Source: Cherax quadricarinatus | Taxonomy: Eukaryota; Arthropoda; Malacostraca; Decapoda; Parastacidae | Direction of reading: 5' to 3' | NCBI RefSeq assembly: GCF_038502225.1 | Contig: NC_091390.1 | Location: 11,941,100-12,005,099 of the forward strand | DNA: 64,000 nucleotides | Shown: positions 11,511 through 23,300 of the stretch, piece after piece | Layout: each line of letters starts with the position of its first letter | How positions within the stretch are numbered: the stretch's first letter is position 1 | Program-made: the position numbers and the translations under genes | The notes under the pieces: model-generated | The model's database searches: none | What the model was told of the DNA's origin: nothing | What the model saw: only the letters and a program-made list of their open reading frames with translations

Positions 11511-11850
11511 CTTAGGAATTCTTCACTTGCCTAATTCTTGGGCACAACCTACTTCCACATTGAACAAATGTGACACTACCTATGACTGCTACACCTCTCC
11601 TGCCATACGGTTTATAAGCTGCTTCTCCGCTCATCTGCCGTATTCTACTCAAGATTGATGGACTGAACACATCGACTCAAGGTTGAGGGACTGATTACCT
11701 CATTTTCCTCCTGTTCTTCAAGTTTCTCCTATGTATGGACTGATGAAGCCACTGTGTGGCGAAACGTTTCCTCAATAAAGATACCCAAGAGTTGCACATG
11801 TGTCTAATTTATCAACATGTCGGTTCTCCGAACCATTCATCTACAAAGGG
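11511..11850 (+). repeat. hammerhead-like repeat type 1
   Basis: Core CTGATGA at 11740-11746, hairpin GCCAC-TGT-GTGGC, GAAA at 11761-11764, CGTTTCCTCAATAAAG, then GTTGCACATGTGTC. The 5' module includes TGGACTGAACACATCGACTC and GAGGGACTGATTACCTCAT. The 3' end carries CGGTTCTCCGAACCATTCAT. Confidence 0.8.
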
Positions 11851-11937
11851 ATACCTTTGTCGGATCGCACACCGATCGAAATATTCCTAGTTTTAATATG
11901 GTTATATTATTATGTGCATTTAAAATTATGTAAATAC

Positions 11938-12007
<70 letters not shown>

Positions 12008-12008
12008 T
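11938..12008. repeat. (ATT)n microsatellite
   Basis: About 23 units. Immediately followed by a pyrimidine-rich tract ending TTTCAG at 12051. Confidence 0.95.
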
Positions 12009-12215
12009 TAATCGTTATCATTTCGTTAATTTCCATTTTTTTTAATTTCAGTATGATAATGTAATTAATAAGATGGATGACAGCAGCTGTCACCAGAACG
12101 TCGACTGTTTTGGGGTGAGTACAGGTGTAAAACGTGTTTATCTCATTAGTTATAAGAACAGAAGAGCCTCAGGAATTATTATTATCAGTGGAACAGAGAA
12201 AAATGTATAAAATAC

Positions 12216-12292
12216 GAGCCTGGCCCATGGCCGGGCTCAGAGAGTAGAGAAACTTTTGAAATTCTTCAAGGGTGTATGAAAGGTAAAGATAT
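12216..12292 (+). repeat. LINE 3' end fragment
   Basis: GAGCCTGGCCCATGGCCGGG followed by a CGAAACT/TCAAAGG-like tail. It matches the 3' end of the LINE relic at 57823-57893. Confidence 0.65.
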
Positions 12293-12295
12293 ACC

Positions 12296-12400
12296 GACAC
12301 GATGGAACAATAGACACATGTGCAGTGTAATGTGATCCTTTATTAACTACGTTTCGCTCACACAGTGGGATTTATTAAGTCACAAACAGGTAAAGAGTAC
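12296..12400 (-). repeat. hammerhead-like repeat type 4
   Basis: Minus copy with TTAATAA, a CCCAC/GTGAG hairpin, GCGAAACGTA and AATAAAGG, then ACACATGTGTCTATTG-like sequence. Flanks TGAC and GTTA pair with one G-U. A sister copy is at 63745-63825. Confidence 0.65.
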
Positions 12401-12459
12401 ATGAGTACTCTCATTATACGTCACTGTACTGTAATGGTGTTTATATTGTAATAAAGTTG

Positions 12460-12560
12460 GTAGAATTACCGACAATATGTAAAGTAAAAGGACACAAGTG
12501 CAACTAATGTGACATTTTATTGTGGCAACGTTTCGCTCTCCAGGAGCTTTATCAAGCTTT
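12460..12560 (-). repeat. hammerhead-like repeat type 3
   Basis: Minus copy: CTTGATAAAG, CTCCTGGAGA hairpin, GCGAAACGTTGCCACAATAA, then GCACTTGTGTCC. Same sequence as the arms at 4318-4490. Confidence 0.75.
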
Positions 12561-12884
12561 ATCAATGGTACACAGTACCGACAAACTGATAATATGAATA
12601 TACAGGTCCCCTGCCAAATTAATTTTTCGTAATTTTTGCATATTTCATTTCCTTTTTGGCCGATATTTTTGAAACTTCAGCACAAGATACTCGATATAAG
12701 CTTCTAATAGTACACCAAAAATGAATGTAATCGGTTCATAAATAAAGACGTCGAATATTTTTGAGCAAACGACCCCTTAACTGGAGAGGTTTCTCGCCTT
12801 CATTTCGGGCCATTATCATATTTAGAAACATAAGTGGCCAACACACTGGCCTGTGAATTATAGGACTATTAATGTTGGTATAAT
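12561..12884. other. no recognisable feature
   Basis: AT-rich sequence with many stops in all frames. Nothing here matches another part of the window. Confidence 0.5.
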
Positions 12885-12967
12885 TACCGACAATGTGTTA
12901 GGTAAACTGACCCAAATGCAGCTAATGTGATATTTTATTGTGGCACTTGTGTCCTTATACCTAACAT
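12885..12967 (+). repeat. hammerhead-like repeat type 3, internally deleted
   Basis: Keeps the outer parts (TACCGACAATGTGTTAGG, GCACTTGTGTCCTTATACC) of type 3 but has lost the hairpin and the CGAAACG core. Confidence 0.5.
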
Positions 12968-13100
12968 TTCTAGGACTCATTTGCCTTGGGTTCAAACCAC
13001 AGCCGTTCCGTGGTATGTTCGATTACAAACAAACCACAGAACGGGTGAGATTTGAACCCAAGGCAAATGAGTTTTATTACAGTTTCGTGAGTCATAAGTT
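12968..13100. mobile_element. short inverted SINE-like unit
   Basis: ACTCATTTGCCTTGGGTTCA is repeated as its complement (ACCCAAGGCAAATGAG) near 13055-13072, around a CCGTGGTATG/CAAACAAACCAC centre, and the end CAGTTTCGTGAGTCAT matches the inverted SINE family. It seems to be a diverged small dimer. Confidence 0.5.
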
Positions 13101-13177
13101 TTGCAATGGAGCCAGTAAAGTAGTGAATTTAAACAGTTGTAGACAGTGTCATAAATATGCGGGACCTACTAATTAAT

Positions 13178-13505
13178 ATAGATGAAATTAAGACACATGT
13201 GCAACATCTGGGTATCTTTAATGTAGACGTTTTGCCATCCAGTGGCTTTATCAATACAAATTCCAGGACATAACTTGAAGACAGGAGAACTATGTACAGA
13301 AGATGAGGTAATCAGTCCCTCAACCTTGGAGTTGGTGCGAAGAGCACCGTAGTCGTGGAGATTCTGAAGCAAAAGCAAGGAGCCTGGCGTTTATATAGTA
13401 ACGTCAGGTGGAAATGGGACGTGTAGCAGACGAGGACATAGTCACTGGTAGGCGGGATTCCCCAGTGGAAGTAGGTCCTACCCAAAGAGATGGGTTAGTT
13501 GTAGT
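13178..13505 (-). repeat. hammerhead-like repeat type 2
   Basis: Minus copy of the type 2 element. Its core has CAAAACG instead of CGAAACG (about 13229-13236), a base lost at the most conserved site. Carries the longer 5' body (GGTAGGCGGGATTCCCCAGT on the plus strand) also present at 62805-63175. Confidence 0.75.
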
Positions 13506-13526
13506 AGTAGTTGTCGTAGTCGTGAA

Positions 13527-13752
13527 TGTTCACACCAACTTCAAGGTTGAGGGACTGATTACCTCATCTTCTGTACATAGTTCTACTGTCTTCAAGTTAT
13601 GTCCTAGAATTTGTATTGATAAAGCCACTGGATGGCGAAACGTCTACAATAAAGATACCCAGATGTTGCACATGTGTCTCAATTTCATACCCAGATGTTG
13701 CACATGTGTCTCAATTTCATACCCAGATGTTGCACATGTGTCTCAATTTCAT
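13527..13752 (+). repeat. hammerhead-like repeat type 2 with triplicated tail
   Basis: Core TTGATAA 13616-13622, hairpin GCCACTGGATGGC, GAAA 13637-13640, CGTCTACAATAAAG. TGTA before the core pairs with TACA after CGTC. The 32-bp tail (ATACCCAGATGTTGCACATG...) is repeated three times from 13655. Confidence 0.8.
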
Positions 13753-13837
13753 CTTGTCGGTATTATATGCCATTCTTGTACAATTAAAATAGAGAATTAC
13801 CTACTTCGGACTGATTACCTCATACTCTCCTCCCTCA

Positions 13838-14833
13838 GAGCAAGCCAACCTCCCTCCCCCCCCAACCCCTTCCCTGCACCTCCCTCCCCTTCCACACCTC
13901 CCTCCCCTACCCCCAATGCCTGGGCCACCCCACGCACTTGGTCTACCTCTTCTACTCTACACACATCAAACACCAACACACAGACTACAAGCACTTCTCC
14001 TTTTACACCTACACCCACACTAGACTACAAAACTAACTGTCAACTCGCCACTGCTGCCCACTATGCGATGGTAATCTCACAAGCTTACCAATCAGACTAC
14101 TCACATGTCCTAATCTTGTCTGCTAACAATCTTCCCTCTTTAATTATCCCTCCTTCCTGCTTCTCTTCCAAGCCTCCTACAACCTCTCCCTCCTTCCTCT
14201 CTCTCACCCCCCACTTCCTACTCCCACCAGCTCTCCTCCTCCCCTACCTCTCTTCACTACTTCTACACCTCCCACCAACACCCCTACTGCTACTGCTACG
14301 ACCACCCCTCCCCCCACTTCCTTACCCACTTCATCCCCTTCCAAAGCTTCCACTTCCTTATACCTTACCAAAACTTCCACTTCCTCTGCATCCACCTTCG
14401 CCCACTCCACCACAACCAAAACCTCATCCAGGTCCAACTCCACCTCCTCCAGACAAAATCCACTCAAACCTAAACCTGCCCCAACTTCTGACGGACAGAC
14501 CAAAGAACATAAAAACAGATCCACCTCTTCCTCCCCCTCCCCTCAAGGAAGGTTCCTTGATGTTGGTGAGGGGCTCTTGATTTAGGGAATTGGATCTGTG
14601 CTCCAGTTCCCCGAATTAAGCCTGAATGCCTTCCACATCCCCCCCCCAGGCGCTGTATAATCCTCCGGGTTTAGCGCTTCCCCCTTGATTATAATAATAA
14701 TAATCTTCCTCCCCCTCTAGGAAACGGGTCCGTAGCACCTACAAACACACATCCACTGATGGCACCACTATCACGGGCTTTACTCCAAACTCCTCCCCCG
14801 ACATTAACTTTGCTAAGACGAAACCATTAAATC
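13838..14833 (+). pseudogene. Jockey ORF1 (Gag-like), broken
   Basis: Proline/serine/threonine-rich coding region with a recognisable stretch DYKTNCQLATAAHYAMVIS. The best-looking frame changes at least once around 14200, where a low-complexity PPLPLF... frame gives way to TSTPPTNTPTATAT. A SINE interrupts it at 14540-14704; beyond it the frame RKRVRSTYKHTSTDG continues to a stop near 14840. No CCHC knuckles remain visible. The long Leu/Pro frame across this region is not the real one. Confidence 0.6.
14527..14717 (+). mobile_element. SINE in Jockey ORF1, 13-bp target duplication
   Basis: A 165-bp insert (14540-14704) starting CCCTCAAGGAAGGTTCC and ending in ATTATAATAATAATAAT. The direct repeat CTTCCTCCCCCTC is at 14527-14539 and 14705-14717. 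The body has GCGCTGTATAATCCTCCGGG. It has no obvious tRNA boxes and belongs to a different family from the other SINEs here. Confidence 0.9.
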
Positions 14834-17572
14834 ACGTTTAAGGTGATTCAGTTCTTACTTTACTATTAGACACCTACTGGCCGAGCTCCTTGAAGCTGAG
14901 AGATCAGATATTGTTTTGCTAAACAGTACCTGCCTCAAAGCCCCTCAACGTATCTGCCATTATGGTTATACCGCACTACAGTCCCCCTATGATCCCCGCG
15001 ATGGGGTTGCCATCCTTGTCAATTCCAACATAAAACACGAATTTCTCCCAATCCCTTTTATTCACCAACACTGTCTTGCGGTCAGAATACACACTCACCT
15101 TGGCCCCTTTATCTTTTTCACCACCTATGCTCGCCCAAACACTACTCTCAACATACACGACCTCTCCTTAGTCTTCAACTACACCAACACACCAACATAC
15201 CTACTAGCTGACATGAATGCCAAACACACTGCCTTTCATCACACCAGTAACAACCAACTTGGTCACCAATTACTCAACTTCACAAACCATAACACCTAAT
15301 TCATCTTGGCCCAGACTTCAATACCTTCTTCAACCACACGGGCCAAGGCAAACCAGACATCATTCTGGCAAACCGAGCCAGCTCTCTATTTCAACATTAC
15401 ATCTCACCTGGCCCTATTACAGGCTCTGATCACATCCCAGTCATCTTGCACATCTCCTCCAACCCTATCCTCATTCCAACCACACCTTCATTCTCCTACA
15501 AGAACGCTGACTGGGATGCTTTCAAACAACACATAGACAATATTAACCTCACTTACGACTATAACAACAAACCTATCTCTGACATCGATACTCAACTTGA
15601 TCTCATACAGGACACCATTACACAAGCAGGCAACAACGCAATACCAAAGAAAACTCACACCACTCGTTATTCCTTCAAACCGTCACTCAGAACAAGAAGA
15701 CTAATTATCTGCTACCACAACCGCTTCCTCTACAACACACATAGATTTAATCAAGTCCGATTAGATCTCACTTACCTTAGAAACAACATTTTACACAGCC
15801 TAGACCAAGACCACAACAATCACTGGTCACGACTAATACAACAAGCTGACAAACAGCGTATTAAAAACACTAAAGCCTTCTGGAACTTTATCAAAAAAAT
15901 AAGAGGCACTACTCCCACCAACAAATTCAAACACATCACCCACAACAACACACACATCTCAGACCCACAGCCTGCTACCAACATCTTCAAACACATCTGG
16001 GAGAACATCTTCCACCCTCACCCACCTCGCCCTAACGTTATTCAACACATTCAGAACATAGAACACTGGAACACTGCACACACACAAGAAACAACACCAG
16101 ACAGCCACATACATCAAGACACTCTTACCTCCTCCCAAGACCTCGACACTCCTTTCACCAACACAGACATTAAAACTCTCCTCAGACAACTTCCTCCCAA
16201 GGCTCCTGGTGCCTCTGGCCTAAACCATATTATCCTAAAACACCTTCCTGACTCTATCATTACTGCCTACACAAACCTCCTCAATGCCTCCCTTGCCTCT
16301 GGATACTTCCCTTCCCTCTTCAAAGCTGCTACTTCTATCCTCCTTCCTAAACCCAATAAAGACCACTCTGACCCTAGAAACTATCGCCCTATCAGCCTCC
16401 TCGAAACTTTAGGAAAACTCTTTGAAAAACTCATTAATCATCGCCTTCGCAGATATCTGGAACATAATTCTCTACTTTCAGATGGCCAGTTTGGCTTCAG
16501 AACACACAGATCCACACAGGATGCCATTAACATCATTCTCAACTACATCCACATAAACACAAAACAAAGGAACAGGACAGCCCTGGTTGCAAAAGACGTT
16601 GAAAAAGCTTTTGACACTGTGTGGCACGAGGGGCTCAAGTACAAACTCTGCACTAACTTCAACCTGCCTCTCAATACTCGTAAACTCCTCTGCAACTTCC
16701 TAGACGGCCGCACCATGAGAATCAAATTCCAAGGCTGTTACTCTGACTACTTCACACTAAATGCTGGAGTACCCCAGGGATCTGTCCTCTCCCCTACCCT
16801 CTACATTTTATACACTAACGACATTCCAACACCTGTATACCACAACTCCATCACACTAGCCTATGCAGACGACATTACACAACTCATCACTCACGCCAAT
16901 ATAGATACACTCACACACAAAACACAAAATGAGGTTGACAAGATAGCCATCTGGGAACAAAAATGGAGGATCAAAACCAATGCAGCAAAATCCAGCATTA
17001 CGTATTTTAACTACAGGAAACGTGATCCTCCATTACCTGTCGAACTCAGAACAGCTGACACCCGCACTTACTTCCCTATCACACAATCTGTCACTGTCCT
17101 TGGCGTTAATCTTGACTACCTTCTTCGTTTACACGGACACATTCACTCAAGGCATGCAATAGCTAGCAAGGCCCTTGCGGGCCTCTACAAGCTGAAACAT
17201 ACCTCTCAACGCACCAAACTACACCTCTACAAATCCCTAATACGTCCTCTGATAACTTACTCTCCTCTAGCCCTCTCTCTTGCAGCAAAAGCAAACTTAC
17301 TTAAACTGCAGCGTGTCCCGAACAAGGCGCTGTGCTGGGTGCTTGATGTCAGATGGGAGGACTTCGCCACAAGCGAGTCTCTCCATGCCCAGTTAGACGT
17401 CCCTGCGCTGAATCTGTACTGGAAGAGGCTCAGTGACAGACAGATAGACAAACTTAAGACACGACATGACTACTGGACCTCTCTCCTTGACGAAGACATT
17501 CGCAGACCCACAAACCAGCACAACCTTTTCTACTCCTTGCATGATCCTGCTCCTAACCCTACTTACAAATAA
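14834..17572 (+). pseudogene. Jockey ORF2: endonuclease and reverse transcriptase
   Basis: The endonuclease part starts HLLAELLEAERSDIVLLN (about 14885) and includes a GVAILV block, LLADMNAKHTAF and, after the frameshift, ITGSDHIPVI. One frameshift lies at about 15296-15303, between NFTNHNT and IHLGPDF. The RT part is open for about 708 codons from 15446 to the stop at 17572: PPKAPGASGLN, NYRPISLLETLGKLFEKLI, FGFRTHRSTQDAI, VAKDVEKAFDTVWHEGL, AGVPQGSVLSPTLYILYTND, YADD (16862). Beyond the frameshift and a possible start lesion near 14840 it is well preserved, so the insertion is fairly recent. Confidence 0.88.
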
Positions 17573-17910
17573 CCTTGCATCCGCTGACAGGTACCTTCTA
17601 AGACAGGTACCATTCTCTGACCCACGTTCGCCTTAGCATTTTTGAGTTAAGACATGGCTCAGTTCTGCACTCCTCTCTAACTCTAAAGGTCGCAAGTCCC
17701 TTACTCCCAGCTCACCCCACCGGAGTCCCAACAGAAGAGCCTGAATTTCTCTTCTCAATATCTGTCCCACGATCGCCTCGCTGCTGGGTTAAGCCCTGGC
17801 TCTATTTCTACGACTAAGAACACTCCTCTCCAGCACTATTCTTCGTCTGTCCCGTCTTCCCCGCTCATCCCATTTGGGATCTTACCTGAACTTTCGTTCG
17901 TTCGTTCGTT

Positions 17911-18101
17911 CCTATGCTGTACATTCTACAAGACTGATGGACTGAACACATCGACTCCAGGTTGAGGGACTGATTACCTCATACTCCTCCTCTCCTTACG
18001 CCTTCCTCTTTGTATTGGACTGATGAAGCCACTGTGTGGCGAAACGTTTCCTGAATAAAGATTCCCATATGCTGCATAAGTGTCTCAATCTTCAACTGGT
18101 C
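17911..18101 (+). repeat. hammerhead-like repeat type 1
   Basis: Core CTGATGA 18020-18026, hairpin GCCAC-TGT-GTGGC, GAAA 18041-18044, CGTTTCCTGAATAAAG, GCATAAGTGTCTCAATC. Nearly identical to 61169-61385. The 5' module CCTATGCTGTACATTCTACA starts right after the Jockey tail. Confidence 0.85.
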
Positions 18102-19061
18102 GGTTTTTCAAACCATTCATCACACACAGGATTAATTATATCCAGAATATTTAATAATAATTCTCCATGGACGACAGTCACAATTCTGTGGCTGAAAGTT
18201 TATTAAAAACTTGTATTTAGGACAGAAACCTCAGAACGACGTTTCGGTCTATCCTGGATCATTGTCAGGTCACAGATGTTACTTAACAGTTGTCAAGTCA
18301 CAGATGTTACTTAACAGTTGTCAAGTCACAGGTGTTACTTAACAGTTGTCAAGTCACAGGTGTTACTTAACAGTTGTCAATTTACAGATGTTACTTAACA
18401 GTTGTCAATTTACAGATGTTACTTAACAGTTGTCAATTTACATATGTTACTTAACAGTTGTCAATTTACAGATGTTACTTAACAGTTGTCAAGTCACAGG
18501 TGTTACTTAACAGTTGTCAAGCCACAGGTGTTACTTAACAATCGTCAAGTCACAGGTGTTACTTAACAGTTGTTTTTCAGTGGTTTTTCAAACCATTCAT
18601 CACACACAGGATTAATTATATCCAGAATATTTAATAATAATTCTCCATGGACGACAGTCACAATTCTGTGGCTGAAAGTTTATTAAAAACTTGTATTTAG
18701 GACAGAAACCTCAGAACGACGTTTCGGTCTATCCTGGATCATTGTCAGGTCACAGATGTTACTTAACAGTTGTCAAGTCACAGATGTTACTTAACAGTTG
18801 TCAAGTCACAGGTGTTACTTAACAGTTGTCAAGTCACAGGTGTTACTTAACAGTTGTCAATTTACAGATGTTACTTAACAGTTGTCAATTTACAGATGTT
18901 ACTTAACAGTTGTCAATTTACAGATGTTACTTAACAGTTGTCAATTTACAGATGTTACTTAACAGTTGTCAAGTCACAGGTGTTACTTAACAGTTGTCAA
19001 GCCACAGGTGTTACTTAACAATCGTCAAGTCACAGGTGTTACTTAACAGTTGTCAAGTCAC
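18102..19061. repeat. 480-bp direct duplication
   Basis: 18102-18581 and 18582-19061 are almost identical (one visible change: CATATG near 18440 against CAGATG near 18920). Each copy holds a type 5 core (minus, around 18231-18275 and 18711-18755) and part of the 28-bp array. The duplication is younger than the divergence between its 28-bp units. Confidence 0.93.
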
Positions 19062-19248
19062 AGGTGTTACTTAACAGTTGTCAAGTCACAGGTGTTACTT
19101 AACAGTTGTCAAGTCACAGGTGTTACTTAACAATCGTCAAGTCACAGGTGTTACTTAACAGTTGTCAAGTCACAGGTGTTACTTAACAGTTGTCAAGTCA
19201 CAGATGTTACTTAATCGTCAAGTCACAGATGTTACTTAACAGTTGTAC
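18262..19248. repeat. 28-bp minisatellite
   Basis: Unit TTACTTAACAGTTGTCAAGT plus CACAGGTG, with variants ATTTACAGATG and AATCGTC. It arises at the edge of the type 5 hammerhead-like repeat (CATTGTCAGGTCACAGATG), so the unit is partly made of that repeat's flank. About 32 units in two blocks. Confidence 0.9.
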
Positions 19249-19257
19249 CGGAGAGAC

Positions 19258-19345
19258 ATAACATAAGAAAGAAGGAACACTGCAGCAGGCCTACTGGCCC
19301 ATGCGAGGCAGGTCCAATTCACCCACCGGCTTAGTCATAAATTAA
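19258..19345 (-). mobile_element. CR1 3' end fragment
   Basis: Minus-strand CR1 tail and 3' UTR: CATAACATAAGAAAGAAGG (octamer-like tail), ACACTGCAGCAGGCCTACTG. No coding sequence remains. Confidence 0.75.
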
Positions 19346-19355
19346 CTCCTATAAA

Positions 19356-19538
19356 TAATGTCTATCTTAATGTCTATCTTAATGTCTATCTTAATGTCTA
19401 TCTTAATGTCTATCTTAATGTCTATCTTAATGTCTATCTTAATGTCTATCTTAATGTCTATCTTAATGTCTATCTTAATGTCTATCTTAATGTCTATCTT
19501 AATGTATATCTTAATGTATATCTTAATGTCTATCTTAA
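19356..19538. repeat. 12-bp tandem repeat, about 15 copies
   Basis: Unit AATGTCTATCTT; two late copies read AATGTATATCTT. It translates to MSIL repeats or IKID repeats by chance. Confidence 0.96.
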
Positions 19539-19690
19539 GGGAGAATTGGGAAAGTGATGAAGAATGATAACTATCTTTAGCAATAGGTAAGATTGTAAGA
19601 TACAAAATTTTTGCTAACAAAGTTATGTGCAAAATGGCAGGCAAATGTTATAAATATCTTACATTTAGGTTTATTTTCCCGTGTACTTAC

Positions 19691-19846
19691 TATAGGCTCG
19701 CAGTTCTGCATTATGGTCTTTTCAGTGTTGTAGGCCTGGTCTGAGACCGGGTCGTAGGGGCGATGGTCATTGGAAGTATAAGTCGAGATTCTCTTTAGCT
19801 TCGTAGATGCTAGACCGAGAGTCATACAGCGCCTTGGGAATGACAC
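19691..19846 (-). CDS. possible host exon
   Basis: On the minus strand this stretch is G+C-richer than its surroundings and open for about 50 codons (RRCMTLGLASTKLKRIST, then DHRPYDPVSDQAYNTEK, ending MQNCEPI). It ends at a consensus 5' splice site, TATA|GTAAGT (intron begins at 19690). A clear acceptor is not seen. A second frame is open for the first 21 codons, so the frame is uncertain. I recognise no protein family. An unrecognised repeat is the main alternative. Confidence 0.3.
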
Positions 19847-19874
19847 GTTATCAGTTTAGATCCAAGGATGTGGA

Positions 19875-20130
19875 TTGCCCCAATCAGCCGGACTACGTGC
19901 GGCCACCAGTAACAGCCTGGTTGATCAGGCCCTGATCCACCGGAACACCCTCCTGGTAGACATCCTAGGAGCCTTCACCAGAATTAAACGCTCCGGTCCC
20001 TCCTGAAAGGGTGTAACCACAGATTCCAGCCGACAGGCAGTAAACGGCTTTCCAGTATTATCAGGGAGGATGATCTGTGGATAGTATTAAGAACATTCTA
20101 CCAACCATTCCGGCTTCCCAGAGCCGTCAT
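19875..20130 (-). repeat. dispersed short repeat 'TTACCTGGAGG' family, minus copy
   Basis: Plus-strand GGCCACCAGTAACAGCCTGG and TGATCAGGCCCTGATCCACC are the complement of the module at 3727-3884. It is diverged and includes GGTCCCTCCTGAAAGGGTG. Confidence 0.6.
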
Positions 20131-20149
20131 ACAACACACATGGTGGTAT

Positions 20150-20345
20150 AAACCTTGGTAATAAATACCGGCAAGTTGGTGTAGAAAGACACGTAAGAAA
20201 ACACTATGACATATTTATTAGAAAACGTTTCGGTCCTGGGACCTTGATCACTTCTAGAAGTGATCAAGGTCCCAGGACCGAAACGTTTTCTAAAAAATAT
20301 GTCATAGTGTTTGCTTACGTGCCTTTCTAAACCAACACACATGGT
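20150..20345. repeat. hammerhead-like repeat type 5, long palindrome
   Basis: Two head-to-head copies meet at CTTCTAGAAG (20252-20261). Arms are nearly perfect for at least 60 bp (AAACGTTTCGGTCCTGGGAC and complement). In the plus copy TAGAA before the core pairs with TTCTA after GAAACGTT. TATGTCATAGTGTTT takes the place of the GCACATGTGTC tail. Confidence 0.8.
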
Positions 20346-20378
20346 ACAAGCTTCCTTCCCAAGGCCAACACATTCTCG

Positions 20379-23300
20379 CAATAAACTAGCCACTACCATC
20401 CACAGGAGGGATATGAGGTACACAATAAACTAGCCACTACCATCCACAGGAGGGATATGAGGTACACAATAAACTAGCCACTACCATCCACAGGATGGAT
20501 ATGAGGTACACAATAAACTAGCCACTACCATACACAGGATGGATATGAGGTACACAATAAACTAGCCACTACCATCCACAGGATGGATATGAGGTACACA
20601 ATAAACTAGCCACTACCATCCACAGGAGGGATATGAGGTACACAATAAACTAGCCACTACCATCCACAGGATGGATATGAGGTACACAATAAACTAGCCA
20701 CTACCATCCACAGGAGGGATATGAGGTACACAATAAACTAGCCACTACCATCCACAGGATGGATATAAGGTACACAATAAACTAGCCACTACCATCCACA
20801 GGATGGATATGAGGTACACAATAAACTAGCCACTACCATCCACAGGAGGGATATGAGGTACACAATAAACTAGCCACTACCATCCACAGGATGGATATGA
20901 GGTACACAATAAACTAAACACTATCATCCACAGGATGGATATGAGGTACACAATAAACTAGCCACTACCATCCACAGGATGGATATGAGGTACACAATAA
21001 ACTAAACACTATCATCCACAGGATGGATATGAGGTACACAATAAACTAGCCACTACCATCCACAGGATGGATATGAGGTACACAATAAACTAGCCACTAC
21101 CATCCACAGGATGGATATGAGGTACACAATAAACTAGCCACTACCATCCACAGGAGGGATATGAGGTACACAATAAACTAGCCACTACCATCCACAGGAT
21201 GGATATGAGGACAATAAACTAGCCACTACCATCCACAGGATGGATATGAGGTACACAATAAACTAGCCACTACCATCCACAGGAGGGATATGAGGTACAC
21301 AATAAACTAGCCACTACCATCCACAGGATGGATATGAGGTACACAATAAACTAGCCACTATCATCCACAGGAGGGATATAAGGTACACAATAAACTAGCC
21401 ACTACCACCCACAGGAGGGATATGAGGTACACAATAAACTAGCCACTACCATCCACAGGAGGGATTTGAGGTACACAATAAACTAGCCACTACCATCCAC
21501 AGGATGGATATGAGGTACACAATAAACTAGCCACTACCATCCACAGGAGGGATATGAGGTATACAATAAACTAGCCACTACCATCCACAGGATGGATATG
21601 AGGTACACAATAAACTAGCCACTACCATCCACAGGATGGATATGAGGTACACAATAAACTAGCCACTGCCATCCACAGGATGGATATGAGGTACACAATA
21701 AACTAGCCACTACCATCCACAGGATGGATATGAGGTACACAATAAACTAGCCACTACCATCCACAGGAGGGATATGAGGTACACAATAAACTAGCCACTA
21801 CCATCCACAGGATGGATATGAGGTACACAATAAACTAGCCACTACCATCCACAGGAGGGATATGAGGTATACAATAAACTAGCCACTACCATCCACAGGA
21901 TGGATATGAGGTACACAATAAACTAGCCACTACCATCCACAGGATGGATATGAGGTACACAATAAACTAGCCACTACCATCCACAGGAGGGATATGAGGT
22001 ATACAATAAACTAGCCACTACCACCCACAGGAGGGATATGAGGTACACAATAAACTAGCCACTACCATCCACAGGAGGGATATGAGATACACAATAAACT
22101 AGCCACTACCATCCACAGGATGGATATGAGGTACACAATAAACTAGCCACTACCATCCACAGGAGGGATATGAGGTACACAATAAACTAGCCACTACCAT
22201 CCACAGGATGGATATGAGGTACACAATAAACTAGAAACTACCATCCACAGGAAGGATATGAGGTACACAATAAACTAGCCACTACCATCCACAGGAGGGA
22301 TATGAGGTATACAATAAACTAGCCACTACCACCCACAGGAGGGATATGAGATACACAATAAACTAGCCACTACCATCCACAGGAGGGATATGAGGTACAC
22401 AATAAACTAGCCACTACCATCCACAGGATGGATAAGAGGTACACAATAAACTAGCCACTACCATCCACAGGAGGGATATGAGGTACACAATAAACTAGCC
22501 ACTACCATCCACAGGATGGATATGAGGTACACAATAAACTAGAGACTACCATCCACAGGATGGATATGAGGTACACAATAAACTAGCCACTACCATCCAC
22601 AGGAGGGATATGAGATACACAATAAACTAGCCACTACCATCCACAGGAGGAATATGAGGTATACAATAAACTAGCCACTACCACCCACAGGAGGGATATG
22701 AGGTACACAATAAACTAGCCACTACCATCCACAGGAGGGATATGAGGTACACAATAAACTAGCCACTACCATCCACAGGATGGATATGAGGTACACAATA
22801 AACTAGCCACTACCATCCACAGGATGGATATAAGGTACACAATAAACTAGCCACTACCATCCACAGGAGGGATATGAGGTATACAACAAACTAGCCACTA
22901 CCATCCACAGGAGGGATATGAGGTACACAATAAACTAGTCACTACCATCCACAGGAGGGATATGAGGTACACAATAAACTAGCCACTACCAACCACAGGA
23001 TGGATGTGAGGTACACAATAAACTAGCCACTACCATCCACAGGATGGATATGAGGTACACAATAAACTAGCCACTACCATCCACAGGAGGGATATGAGGT
23101 ATACAATAAACTAGCCACTACCATCCACAGGAGGCATATGAGGTACACAATAAACTAGCCACTACCATCCACAGGAGGGATATGAGGTACACAATAAACT
23201 AGTCACTACCATCCACAGGATGGATATGAGGTACACAGTAAACTAGCCACTACCATCCACAGGATGGATATGAGGTACACAATAAACTAGCCACTACCAT

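Larger units (their letters stand above)
13830..17910 (+). mobile_element. Jockey-type LINE, nearly full length
   Basis: Contains a Ser/Thr/Pro-rich ORF1 region, an ORF2 with endonuclease and RT, and a 3' UTR that ends in a TTCG-type repeat (CTTTCGTTCGTTCGTTCGTT at about 17891-17910). The next base begins a hammerhead-like repeat. The RT sequence (GVPQGSVLSPTLYILYTNDI) is most like the Jockey clade. Strongly C-rich on the plus strand, unlike its AT-rich neighbours. Confidence 0.85.

Noticed and set aside
13408..14580. 390-codon frame spanning a hammerhead-like repeat and a Pro/Leu-rich part
   Set aside because: It joins unrelated elements and the Pro/Leu stretch is an off-frame reading of the Jockey ORF1 region.
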